Shown here one piece after another: positions 27,601 to 34,962 of a DNA stretch of 64,000 bases. The stretch is from positions 310,001 to 374,000 of the forward strand of contig NZ_CANMLT010000005.1 in assembly GCF_947498805.1 (NCBI RefSeq). Reading direction: 5' to 3'. The notes below the pieces were generated by a model that had not been told where the DNA came from, did not search any database, and was given only the letters and a program-made list of their open reading frames with translations. Source of the DNA: an uncultured Tenacibaculum sp. (lineage in GTDB: Bacteria; Bacteroidota; Bacteroidia; Flavobacteriales; Flavobacteriaceae). How positions within the stretch are numbered: the first letter of the stretch is position 1; each line of letters opens with the position of its first letter. The translations under genes and the position numbers were made by a program.

Positions 27601-30402
27601 CCCTTCTAATATCTTTACTATATCTTCTTCTTCCAAAGCAGTTGTTCTATACTCTAACAAATCGACCTGAGATTTTGAAAAATTCGCATAGCCATCTACA
27701 GTTTCTTCTGCTCCAACAAATAGGTTTCCAGCTGTTGTAAGGTTACTTAACGATGTGTTTTTTCTTTTGCTATTTACATAAAGAGACATCGTTCCTTTTA
27801 CCTTATTGTAATTTATAGCAAAGAACGAAAACTGCCCTACACTATTGGATGGTAAGACTTCTGATAGCTTTTCTAGATTACCTACATAAACCTTTAAGAC
27901 ACTATTGTTTATCAGTTTTAATGATAGGTCTCCCCAATCTAAAATAGTTTGAACAGCAATAACTTGCTCATCTACATTGGTTTTTAAATATGGTTTTATA
28001 AATCCAGACCATACAAAACTTTCTCCATTGTTAGTTATAGATTTTAAAGTACGAGCATATCCTGTTGCTCCATCAAATTGTAAACTTCCTTCATTTAATA
28101 ATTCTTCATTAGTTAATGATGGTACTGGATTAGGAGTAATAATATGTCTTCCAGGAGCAGTTTTTATAGCATATGTTCCTGTATTATCTGTAGTTACTTT
28201 ATCATCCTCATTACTTTGAATTACAGATCCATCTACTTTTAATGAAGTTCCTTTTATTACAGGGTATAGTTCTTCTCCTACTTTATACGAAATTACTCCT
28301 GTAACAGGTAGGCTAGACACATCGTTGAAGTTCACATCATTTACCTCCGATCCATTTAATCTTCTTGGTACTCCAACCACTCTATTTTTAGGTAAAAATT
28401 CGAATCGTGGTTTTGATGGTTTTATAGTATACTCAAACTTATTGTCATTGTTTGTTACACCTTGTATACCTGTATTCAACGTATTAAACTCATAATTTCC
28501 TGTTTCATTTGTAAAAGTGGCATATGTAATTTGTGGTTGTTCTTCCGCAGGTAAACGCTCTAAATCTTCTTCCGTTTCAGCGATATACTCACCTCTTCTC
28601 GTTGATGAAAAATTAAATACTTTACGAGTACTATTAAAATCAAAACGATAATATGCAAACAAATCACTTACATCTCCTCCAATAATATGGTTTGCATAGT
28701 TTTTTACTTCTAGCGATGTTCTTGGTGTATTCCATAAACGAACCTCATCAATATAATAAGTTACGTTGGTTGTTTCGCTTAGATAAAATGTATTTACATT
28801 ACTTAAATCTAAATTAAATAGTGTTGAAGTACTTGCATTATTTATTGGTTCTCCATCTTCATAAAGAACTCCTCCTGTAGTATTAAATGCAAAAGCATAA
28901 TGATGCCAATTGGTATCTGATGTTCTTGCTCCTTCTAAGTATGTACTTCCATTTAATCTAACTACTATTTTATCTTCTTGAAGAACTAATTCACTATTTC
29001 CGATTTTAAGAATCTTATTTTCTCCTTGAGATACACTCGGAGTTTTATACCAAAACTCTAAGGTTGCTCCTCCTTTAGCTTTTCTAAAAGCATTGATATT
29101 CTTAATAAGTAATGGTTTTTTCCCTGGTATAAACTTAAGAGCTCCTCCTGGATTTACATTTCCTTCAGCAATAGCTTCAACTTTTGCAAACTTTGTTGCT
29201 ACACGAGAAGACGTTTCTATAATTCCTCTTACTTTTCCATTTGGCAATACAAATCCAACATCTTTACCAGATAATGTTGTTGCTCCATTTTTCTTAGCTT
29301 CTACCGTATACTCATACAATTCATTTGGTAGTATTCCTTTGTCTACAAAAAATAAAGATTCTGAGGGACTTCTTGTTTCTGTATCTTTTAAAGAATGGAT
29401 TTCTGTACTGGTTGTTCCTGCTCTTAAGTTTCTTCTTTTAATTTCATAGCTTTCAACATTTCTAACATGTTGCCATTCTATTAAAATTCCATTTGCTCCT
29501 GATAATAATGTATTATCTATACCATCTCCATCACTAGCACGTACTATAATTTTATTTAAATTCAGTACTGGGTGTTGTATATCTGAACCTATTCTTCCTA
29601 CTTCATTTGTTTTTAAGCTTGAAGAAAATTCAGCTTCCTTCACTAAATTGTCGTTAGGAAAATATTCATACAATAAATTATCCCAAGAAATAGAAGTAAG
29701 TACATTTCCTCCCAAATAATCTTCATTTCTATAATTTGTATTTGTATACACAATCTCCAATCCGTTATTTTTCAATTCTTCCAACGAATTTTGAGTTTCT
29801 TTATAGAAAGTTCGGTACTGTTCTTCTTGAATTTGTTTTTTACTTTTTACCGTAGACCATCCTCTATATTCAGCTAAAAACAGGTCTGTCTTTTTATTTG
29901 TTAAAAAGTACAATTCTTGTACATCAAAGGTAAGTTTGGTGCTATAAAAATACTCAACTCCATCAATATATACTCGTAACTCATTATACTCTTTATCTAA
30001 TGTAATTGCATAATGGTGCCATGTATTTTTAAACAATCTTTCGGTAAGTAAAAAATCTCCTACTTGTTCATTGTTTCCAATTCTTAATGCAACCTTATCT
30101 TCTTCTATACGAAGAGTAAATTCTTTTGCTCCTGTTTCTAAGTTTGAAAATTGCCATTTTACCACTTCATTAGTACCTGAAGTGCCTGTATTATGCATTC
30201 CCCAAAACTCAATAGTTGCTTTATTATTTATTCCGTTATTTAATAAACTATTTAGTTTAGTTTGAGGGTTAAAAATTCTATGATACTTTCCTTTACTTTG
30301 TATTTGCAATACAGCCAGATCATGCGATTGTTGTGCATATAACAAAGAAAATGAATGCAATAGAGCTATTATTAAACAGCCTATAATTTTATTTTTTCTC
30401 AT
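21649..30402 (-). CDS. Giant secreted LamG-domain protein with T9SS sorting domain (cassette B)
   Basis: A 2,917-residue paralogue of the giant encoded at 7929, with the same architecture. A signal peptide ends LLYAQ (about residue 24). LamG domains lie near 60-190, 410-575, 775-940 and 1985-2150, the last inside a split SbsA-type Ig-like domain. A conserved core spans about 1000-1940, and the T9SS type A sorting domain covers the last 90 residues (SLSQNRPNPVDGYT to KLIIK). By eye the core and the C-terminal quarter match the other giant closely. The N-terminal LamG domains, LamG4 and the stretch around 2430-2590 differ much more. From about residue 2590 to the end even synonymous codon positions are largely identical. 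It is the last gene of its operon, 10 bp after the small secreted protein gene. Confidence 0.9.
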   Translation of the reverse strand: MRKNKIIGCLIIALLHSFSLLYAQQSHDLAVLQIQSKGKYHRIFNPQTKLNSLLNNGINNKATIEFWGMHNTGTSGTNEVVKWQFSNLETGAKEFTLRIEEDKVALRIGNNEQVGDFLLTERLFKNTWHHYAITLDKEYNELRVYIDGVEYFYSTKLTFDVQELYFLTNKKTDLFLAEYRGWSTVKSKKQIQEEQYRTFYKETQNSLEELKNNGLEIVYTNTNYRNEDYLGGNVLTSISWDNLLYEYFPNDNLVKEAEFSSSLKTNEVGRIGSDIQHPVLNLNKIIVRASDGDGIDNTLLSGANGILIEWQHVRNVESYEIKRRNLRAGTTSTEIHSLKDTETRSPSESLFFVDKGILPNELYEYTVEAKKNGATTLSGKDVGFVLPNGKVRGIIETSSRVATKFAKVEAIAEGNVNPGGALKFIPGKKPLLIKNINAFRKAKGGATLEFWYKTPSVSQGENKILKIGNSELVLQEDKIVVRLNGSTYLEGARTSDTNWHHYAFAFNTTGGVLYEDGEPINNASTSTLFNLDLSNVNTFYLSETTNVTYYIDEVRLWNTPRTSLEVKNYANHIIGGDVSDLFAYYRFDFNSTRKVFNFSSTRRGEYIAETEEDLERLPAEEQPQITYATFTNETGNYEFNTLNTGIQGVTNNDNKFEYTIKPSKPRFEFLPKNRVVGVPRRLNGSEVNDVNFNDVSSLPVTGVISYKVGEELYPVIKGTSLKVDGSVIQSNEDDKVTTDNTGTYAIKTAPGRHIITPNPVPSLTNEELLNEGSLQFDGATGYARTLKSITNNGESFVWSGFIKPYLKTNVDEQVIAVQTILDWGDLSLKLINNSVLKVYVGNLEKLSEVLPSNSVGQFSFFAINYNKVKGTMSLYVNSKRKNTSLSNLTTAGNLFVGAEETVDGYANFSKSQVDLLEYRTTALEEEDIVKILEGKYLSPEESQLQLSYSFDQKHGTKAINSIVGDAENNYLQFEGGCNFDNTSHKQYVREIQYTYKATNTSLNPEGNSYEVVLEEPLQNVNFENTTRRSFIGNIVVPCNNSVGAWTGKIVRTDIEFPKFEKTINAANFNNDATVFTVNDLLPGQYRVEITNTDTNRLLNSPIIDLRRKNVVYDFEFRNDIELEIELYKFDMAGVRDVDNMRDYVGEQINSTCEGSYTFNSHDGFKMDVKVFERYGANKCPVEGAEITLGGDAILSDSNLSGNSLSQGILEFFTQVSSPNFLGDHTRSFLISAEHNGRTASITKKAIILGARQGNSDFTLIDPQVGFVLHDPPGDNSSATLAKGATYSYSFSAENGIGLEVDNSIGAKLKVKKQILTGVVAAPLGVGTVAGFVNPVLQTSSDTKGLIGGKFDYVRHSGNSETVTLEQSVSTPSDPTYVGEDADVFIGTSKVITFGTGQVLKLNGCSPVVQNSDKVAKPSTVTPFIYTKQSLNDIVIPNLYQLAIAKYDKNNNIETAPDDRDYLDLEGTLEKLLASTPNDREDKDIKNYLHQISRWKAIIKKNHDKRTKAYFDSAPDFSSTTKKLTNDNDVGQSGAGLNASVLDKRITFDALTEISYTLSRGKTKSTGNSFSGGPYVGVSFSTDFTVFGVGLTLNNETKVHNFNSRTDTDENGNNRVDSFTLNDDDAGDHFDVLIKRDPEYDTPMFLTNAGRSSCPFESGTVPREGVELIVDKVVGYGTGDESILYNLTLRNTQIAKDATRKTYIVGMSGASNPLGAVVNLNESPIFEPTTSSKFVFDLDSSSPTGVRKEIKAQLRISRGTDAPSEISYENIKIQMYSECEQTGDRYRSYGVDEYNEVGIKPYAEILVTAHFTGACIEEITSDAPQNDWVVNGSDKKKLDFNFRIPELKDMSDDTDFSVDLEYTIEGNNSPKILRKLDLQTLKRHLNSKTDQVEYSADVSGLTDGTYNFRIVPVCGDGGSDNPNNRKNPTPFVTGKIARQAPQLVLTTPDNGGIFTTGTISAKFSAPINPATVNLNSLAMRGILGGVPKPLTSVKLDNVSDVITVPHNDKFSLEDKLTIEMWVNPSKYPAGSNVPIVQKGSNYHVSLMPDGKIITNDGIKSTRGLQPFTWTHVAVVLDKTNGNALIYFNGGEVGSGNISTISNEANTEDFIISPMGATDSFVGSIDEMRLWQSARSPLEIASNFKNQLLGNENALEAYFVFNNNTLAKQGINGNPDEAIQDFTGNAQGTTASGIDFITNEEAAPLDETKTVEDIQFTTTMSENNTIINFNMKISDLEFVEGARLTVFVKDKKLEDPLGNKIDKTSWSFIVNRSKLKWSHNNISITQNQGEATLIDYIDLINEDGGVDVAYTFENLPVWFSVNKGANPDKDALNVIRATETNRDLEFEVKNYLNPGVHTATIYIKTSNKETGLKLGVESFRVEVTVQCPEPPVETGFENKYPFSMNMKGNLVINSQTSADINDIVKAYVGNEIRGYAKVGANGLVDLTVFGNIGETTALNFKIWDASECTEYEGIIENYSFNSDARIGSNAAPVKFTVGEKVRRRIPVVTGYQELSFNLKDSEASNKLSLTAIKGLPINSQILDLSDNRIAVLGSNNIFTGGLTELDITKAYLVNVAASHEDVKYIEITGVPVSLDKNLTINGSNVRNALPFYPNDLQRTGYALRSFTSTKVSEGDRIERRGLFAEYSAANGWRGSLTHLTPGLGYIFKSQNPGAINYSGIVKNEAARSFVLDNSIKNESITTSELEETPSYKDLDLTIDVNKYANFMYINGVIDDENDASDEAQTILAFVNNELRGVSKAEYINGAYHYYIGIGNNHDIEKVKFKLYNGIDITELGNAEKFESNQVLGDMNTPYIFRLKAKEIESSIDYGLSLSQNRPNPVDGYTKISFSISNEAHVNLSLYNLLGQKLHTFISRKVQPNTKHEIQWNGEIRGTKLQTGVYMYELRANGKRLKRKLIIK

Positions 30403-30412
30403 GTTTAATATT

Positions 30413-30961
30413 TTAAAGTACGTTTGCTATTTTTTCCATGGTAAACCTGTATTGATCTCCCACTATTTTTCCTGTGGTTAACTCTTGATTATTACCATCT
30501 TTAAATTCTTCTAGTTTTATGATATTCCCCTCCTTTTGTACCAAGCCTTTGTTAAGGTTACTTAGAGGTGATATCAATATTTTACCTGAACCAGCAAACT
30601 GAATTCTCCATGTGTAGTTTTCTAACTCATTAGAGTTTTCTATAGTAGAAAAAACTACATCACTTGAAGTGTTACTAAATTTTAAAAAGTGATTTTTTTG
30701 TTTTGCAGATGCTATTAAAACGTTGCCTCTTTCTAATCGTTTTAGAATAAAAGACTGTAAATAACCATCTTTTTCATTTAGATTAGAACTCGATTTTTTT
30801 AATAGCTTAATTGAATTATCAGAAGTATTATGGTATAACACCATTTCGTTTCCATCTACAATATTTGCATTTGTGAACCTAAATAACTCTATATCTTGGG
30901 CAATGACCATCCCTGCGCCTAAAACATATAGGCACAAAAACAACATCAATTTGTTTTTCAT
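30413..30961 (-). CDS. Small secreted protein of cassette B
   Basis: A 182-residue protein with a signal peptide ending MVIAQ at about residue 22 and no lipid or T9SS signal. It holds the same position as the 195-residue protein of cassette A and shares its opening D-I-x-LFR stretch, a repeated strand pattern (FLKFSN, then W-x-I-Q-FAG and KILISPL) and a similar length. Overall identity is low, much lower than between the giants. No known family is recognised; a beta-trefoil fold is possible. It lies 9 bp after the fibre gene at 30971. Confidence 0.68.
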   Translation of the reverse strand: MKNKLMLFLCLYVLGAGMVIAQDIELFRFTNANIVDGNEMVLYHNTSDNSIKLLKKSSSNLNEKDGYLQSFILKRLERGNVLIASAKQKNHFLKFSNTSSDVVFSTIENSNELENYTWRIQFAGSGKILISPLSNLNKGLVQKEGNIIKLEEFKDGNNQELTTGKIVGDQYRFTMEKIANVL

Positions 30962-30970
30962 GTTTCTTAC

Positions 30971-31954
30971 TTATTTTTTTGTTGATTGTATAGCCTCTTT
31001 TATAAGTGCTAACTCCTTTTGTAGTTGTTCAATTTTTTCTTCTTGAGAAATAGAATGTAGCGTAAGTTCTTCTACTTTTTCTACTAAAACTGTATTGATT
31101 TGTTTTAGATTCATCCCATTAACTACTACCTCCTTTTCAGATGGCATATTAGGCAAATGCTTATGCTCTTTTATATAGGTAGCTACTTCTTTTAAAGGCA
31201 TTAACCTATAGTTTTTAGAAAACACATAATCTGGGAATGATCCAACATTCAAAACAACACTATCTAAGGTTAGAACTCCATTTCTTAAACTTGCCATTTC
31301 AACATTATTACCATTTAAGAAAGTTATTTTTTCATTTGTACTGTGTCCTAAGCTTAACCTACCATTACTATTATAAGAAACACTACCAAATGTACCTTCT
31401 TGAATTTGGGCACTATTTACAGAGATGTTGTTATTAAAAACACCAGTATTAATTGTTAAAACACCATCATGAATTTTTGCCATCTCTCCATTTGCACTAT
31501 TTCTAAAAGAAATAATATCGTCTCCATTGTTATCTACATCTGGATGCAAAATTATTGGCCCCCAACTTTGATACTCTCCAGTATCTACTCGAATATTTTT
31601 GTTTTTTACATGTATTCCTTCGGTTGGTGTTATTCCTAAACCGATTTTAGAAAAGGTACTCGTTCCAGACACATTTAAGTTGGTATTTATTTGTACATTT
31701 TTTCTAAAATAAGTTAGTCCGTCGAAGTAAACTTCCTTATCAAAAAAAGTTCTCATTAAATGTACGTTGTTAGCAGGAGTAAAATATGCTAACTTCTTAT
31801 TTGCAGCATACAAAACAACTCCTTCATTACCTCCTTTCGCATCGGTATCGGCTCTAATATCAATTCCTCTTACAGTTTGGATAACATGTTGCGCTTGTGT
31901 AATACTTGCTCCTAATAATAAACCTACTAATGTAATTTTTTTAAACATCTTCAT
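30971..31954 (-). CDS. Secreted fibre-like protein 2 of cassette B
   Basis: A 327-residue exported protein with a signal peptide ending SITQAQ at about residue 22. Residues 95-115 (STFSKIGLGITP followed by IHVKN) resemble the 'IGIGT-TP' openings of Bacteroidota tail-fibre-like proteins. Residues 148-166 and 209-232 are two copies of an I-x-F-x-N-x-x-N-x-EMA-x-x-x-x-GVLT unit. The C-terminal module (236-300: VGSFPDYVF, HLPNM, VEKVEELTL) is followed by a heptad-like coiled-coil tail to residue 325. It is closely related to the preceding gene product (encoded at 31957) along most of its length, indicating a tandem duplication within the cassette. Only 2 bp separate the two genes. Confidence 0.8.
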   Translation of the reverse strand: MKMFKKITLVGLLLGASITQAQHVIQTVRGIDIRADTDAKGGNEGVVLYAANKKLAYFTPANNVHLMRTFFDKEVYFDGLTYFRKNVQINTNLNVSGTSTFSKIGLGITPTEGIHVKNKNIRVDTGEYQSWGPIILHPDVDNNGDDIISFRNSANGEMAKIHDGVLTINTGVFNNNISVNSAQIQEGTFGSVSYNSNGRLSLGHSTNEKITFLNGNNVEMASLRNGVLTLDSVVLNVGSFPDYVFSKNYRLMPLKEVATYIKEHKHLPNMPSEKEVVVNGMNLKQINTVLVEKVEELTLHSISQEEKIEQLQKELALIKEAIQSTKK

Positions 31955-31956
31955 TT

Positions 31957-33000
31957 TTAATTTTTAGCTTTTAACGAATGATACTCCTTTTCTAAATTTG
32001 AGATTCTTTCTAAAAGAATTTCCATTTTTTTCTCCGCTTCTTTTGCTTTATTCAATGCTCCAGATAGCTTTGTTATTTTTTCTTCTTGAGAAATAAGGTA
32101 CAGTGTTAGTTCCTCAACTTTCTCCACTAAAACCGTATTGATTTGTTTTATATCCATTCCCTTAGCTATTACTTCAGCTTCAGAAGGCATATTTGGTAAG
32201 TGTTTATTTTTCTTTATAAAAGTTGCTACATCTTTCAAAGACATTAGTTTATATTTCTCTGAGAAAACATAATCTGGAAATGATCCTACATTTAATACAA
32301 CTTTATCTAAAGTTAAAACTCCGTCTTTCAATGTGGCCATTTCGTTATTTTGACCATTCATAAAAGTTATCTTTTCATTTTCACCGTGTCCTAAGCTAAG
32401 TCTACCTGTACTATTGTTGTAGGATACACTTCCAAAAGTCCCTCCAACGGCAGAAATACTATTATTAAAAACACCTCTATTGGTTGTAAAAACACCATCT
32501 TTCAACGATGCCATTTCTCCATTTTGACTATTTCTAAATGAAATGATATCATCCCCAGTGTTATCTACATCAGGATGAAAAACTAAAGGACCATGACTTT
32601 GAAATTCTCCTCCATCAACTCGAATATTTTGACTTCTAACATGAATCGCTTCTTGGGGAGTAGTTCCAATTCCTATTCTTGAAAATGTACTGTTCCCTGA
32701 AGCGCTTAAACCCCGACTAAAATTTGCTCCTCGTGCAAAAAAAGCATCTCCATCTGAGTAAAAGCGACCTTTAACTCTTAGTTCTCTATTAGCTTTAAAG
32801 TTTACTTCAGAAATATTTCCTGTTGTATAGGATCTAAAAGTAGTTATGGTACCTCCTCCAACACCTCCGTTGATATAAAGTCCTTCAGATCCCTGGTGAC
32901 TCCCATCTGTATCGAAGTAAATTATATGGGTACTCCCTTGGGCCTTTAAATTATAACTGGCACATAACAATGCGCCAATTAAAAAAATTGTTTTTCTCAT
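31957..33000 (-). CDS. Secreted fibre-like protein 1 of cassette B
   Basis: A 347-residue exported protein, first gene of the operon, with a signal peptide ending YNLKAQ at about residue 21. Residues 105-120 (TFSRIGIGTTP and IHVRS) begin the tail-fibre-like part. The I-x-F-x-N-x-x-N-x-EMA-x-LKDGV unit occurs at 152-171 and again at 211-230. The shared module spans 237-303, and a longer coiled-coil tail rich in Lys, Glu and Leu runs from about 304 to 345. Unlike its positional equivalent in cassette A it has no hexapeptide shaft. The region upstream carries the phased ATTTAAC array. Confidence 0.8.
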   Translation of the reverse strand: MRKTIFLIGALLCASYNLKAQGSTHIIYFDTDGSHQGSEGLYINGGVGGGTITTFRSYTTGNISEVNFKANRELRVKGRFYSDGDAFFARGANFSRGLSASGNSTFSRIGIGTTPQEAIHVRSQNIRVDGGEFQSHGPLVFHPDVDNTGDDIISFRNSQNGEMASLKDGVFTTNRGVFNNSISAVGGTFGSVSYNNSTGRLSLGHGENEKITFMNGQNNEMATLKDGVLTLDKVVLNVGSFPDYVFSEKYKLMSLKDVATFIKKNKHLPNMPSEAEVIAKGMDIKQINTVLVEKVEELTLYLISQEEKITKLSGALNKAKEAEKKMEILLERISNLEKEYHSLKAKN

Positions 33001-33540
33001 TTATACTTATTTAATGGTTAAAAATTCTAACTAACTAGTAGTTAATTACAAGCCCACAAAATTGAATTAAGAAAAACCATTCGATTTAACTGAAATCACC
33101 ATTTAACCACGGTCACTATTTAACACACATCAATATTTGACCTACATCACATTTAACACCGCCATAAAACCCACGAATTAAGACACTTATATTTTACACA
33201 GAAGAAATTAACATTGATTACTTTTCTTAAAGCCTTGAATTTTATTTTTTTATTAAATAAATTAACATTTATTTAACATTTTACACTAAATTCGTTTTAA
33301 CCAGAATGTTAAAACCAAGTTCATGAAAAAAACATGTACTTTTTCTAAAAAGCTGTAACGGTTTCCTTAGCTTCAATTTTATACTTATAAGAATTATTTA
33401 TAACGCATAAGTATTTCATATTAAAGAGTCATAGGGTTTTCTTTTTATACACTGTTTAGATATAATGTAAGAACATTATATAATTTACTACTAAATAACG
33501 GCTTACAGATTTAAGTACTAATTAATTTAAATAATTTATA
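33001..33540. other. Divergent regulatory region between cassette B and the Crp/Fnr-like genes
   Basis: A 540-bp gene-free region. Next to the cassette start (33001-33083) it is AT-rich with no clear TAnnTTTG box on the minus strand. From 33084 to 33157 it holds the phased repeat array. The remainder (33160-33540) is AT-rich, with several TTAAC/ATTTAAC-like words and no coding frame I would support. Confidence 0.6.
33084..33157. promoter_or_regulatory. Five phased ATTTAAC-type repeats, probable regulator-binding array
   Basis: ATTTAAC starts at 33084, 33101, 33118 and 33151, and ATTTGAC at 33135, giving spacings of 17, 17, 17 and 16 bp. Four units extend to ATCAC/GTCAC plus a variable base before the core; on the minus strand the unit reads GTTAAATnGTGAT. 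The array sits 84-157 bp upstream of the first cassette B start codon. Iterons of this kind usually bind a protein cooperatively; the neighbouring Crp/Fnr-like or AraC-type proteins are candidates by position. Confidence 0.65.
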
Positions 33541-34155
33541 ATGATTTTAGAGTCCCTCATTAATTGTAACGAATCAACAACTAGATTAATTCAATCTTAT
33601 GCTATTAAAAAGAAATATATTTCAGGTGATCCTATTTTACTTAAGGATGTTCCTTTAAATCATAGTGCTATTGTAATTGAAGGTGTTTTAAAAGCACATC
33701 TTGATCAAGACGATAGTTCGCTGTTACTTTATCATATATCTCCAGAAAACAATCCAATTATAGCACTAATGAACATGACGGAAGCTCAGGCTTCTCCTAT
33801 CTCAATTACTGCAATAGAAGATAGTATCTTATTATGGTTTCCTAATGATAAAATTGCCGAATGGCAAAGTACTTATTTGTCCTTTAAAAAAGCGATTATC
33901 AACTCTAGTGAATATAATATTAGCACTATGGTATATAGACTAAAGAACTTACTAACGCATTCTCTAGAAAATCGTTTGTTTTATTATTTAAAAAACAAAT
34001 CAAACATTTATCAGAAAAAGGAAATTCATATTTCAAGAGCTGAAATTTCTTCAGATTTAAAAACTCCCCAAGCTTCTATTTCTAGAGCTATTAAACGTTT
34101 AGAAAATCAGCATAAGATCATTGGTAAACCAAGGTCCATACAGCTGGTAGTGTAA
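33541..34155 (+). CDS. Crp/Fnr-family transcriptional regulator, first of a tandem pair
   Basis: A 204-residue protein with the Crp/Fnr layout: an N-terminal cyclic-nucleotide-binding-type beta-barrel (about 20-115), a long helix, and a C-terminal winged helix (about 150-200) with ISRAEISSDLKTPQASISRAIKRL as the recognition region. The barrel lacks the Gly-Glu and Arg-Ser-Ala phosphate-binding residues that contact cAMP in Crp, and there is no N-terminal Cys cluster as in Fnr. The ligand is therefore unknown or absent. It is divergent from cassette B across a 540-bp region with a phased repeat array, and probably regulates that cassette (inference). Confidence 0.82.
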   Translation: MILESLINCNESTTRLIQSYAIKKKYISGDPILLKDVPLNHSAIVIEGVLKAHLDQDDSSLLLYHISPENNPIIALMNMTEAQASPISITAIEDSILLWFPNDKIAEWQSTYLSFKKAIINSSEYNISTMVYRLKNLLTHSLENRLFYYLKNKSNIYQKKEIHISRAEISSDLKTPQASISRAIKRLENQHKIIGKPRSIQLVV

Positions 34156-34275
34156 TTTTAAACTTACATAAATTTTATAGAGCACGGTTTATATACATGT
34201 AAATCCAAAGGCTCCTTTTACCCTTTTTTTAAGGACAAAAAATGCTATAACCAACTAATCTAACAAACTAAACAT

Positions 34276-34887
34276 ATGCTAGAAAACTTACCCCTATCTA
34301 AAGAGGTTATTGATCTTTTTAAAAAACATGGAAAGCTTTTACATTATAAAAAAGGATATTTATTACAAAGCTGTCGTCGCTTCGACGAAGGTGTATGTAT
34401 TTTAACCTCTGGAATTGTCAAAATATCAATAAATCATAACAATAAAAAAATTCTACTATATCATATTGATTGTAGTAGTCCACAAATAATGAATTATACC
34501 AATAGTCCTAATATCTCTTCTGAAGTAATAAGTAGTACTGTTTTAAAAGATGCAACCATCTTAAACATTCCTAATAGTTTATTCTTAGAATGGACAAGTA
34601 CTTATATTGAACTAAGAGATTTTATGGTTAGTTCATTTCAATATCATTATATGAGTATTATTTCTAAAACCCAAGAAATTAGTAATCAACCTTTAGACAC
34701 TCTTTTACTTAACTATATACAAACAAAATCTAAACTCTATAAAAGTTCAGAAATCAAAATACCTCTTCTAGAAATTTCTGAAGATTTAAACTTTTCACGA
34801 GAAGCAATATCAAGAAGTTTAAAAGTACTTGAAAAGAACGAGAAAATTATTCGAAAAACAAGATCGATCATATTGCTGGATCCCTAG
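34276..34887 (+). CDS. Crp/Fnr-family transcriptional regulator, second of a tandem pair
   Basis: A 203-residue paralogue of the regulator encoded at 33541, with a barrel of the cyclic-nucleotide-binding type (about 20-110) and a C-terminal winged helix carrying LLEISEDLNFSREAISRSLKVLEKN. The two proteins share the WxSTY segment after the barrel and the I-I-x-K-x-RSI ending. Again the cAMP-contacting Arg-Ser pair is missing. A 120-bp gap without a recognisable promoter separates the genes; a bidirectional terminator follows. Two diverged copies beside a duplicated operon suggest one regulator per cassette, which is unproven. Confidence 0.8.
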   Translation: MLENLPLSKEVIDLFKKHGKLLHYKKGYLLQSCRRFDEGVCILTSGIVKISINHNNKKILLYHIDCSSPQIMNYTNSPNISSEVISSTVLKDATILNIPNSLFLEWTSTYIELRDFMVSSFQYHYMSIISKTQEISNQPLDTLLLNYIQTKSKLYKSSEIKIPLLEISEDLNFSREAISRSLKVLEKNEKIIRKTRSIILLDP

Positions 34888-34905
34888 CATTTAAAGTTTT
34901 TCCAT

Positions 34906-34941
34906 AAAAAAAGCCTATGAATTAATCCATAGGCTTTTTTT
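34906..34941. terminator. Bidirectional terminator
   Basis: AAAAAAAGCCTATG (34906-34919) pairs with CATAGGCTTTTTTT (34928-34941). It serves the Crp/Fnr-like gene on the plus strand and the DUF3127 gene on the minus strand. Confidence 0.85.
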
Positions 34942-34962
34942 ATATCTTATTGATTTTCTCGT

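Noticed and set aside
17304..33000. Fibre-like genes as part of a prophage or contractile injection system
   Set aside because: There is no terminase, capsid, sheath, baseplate or integrase; the products have signal peptides, which phage tail proteins lack.
30971..33000. Peptidase S74 (intramolecular chaperone) domain in the fibre proteins
   Set aside because: The C-terminal module has the HLPNM and VEKVEELTL pattern but no recognisable S74 catalytic Ser-Lys region.
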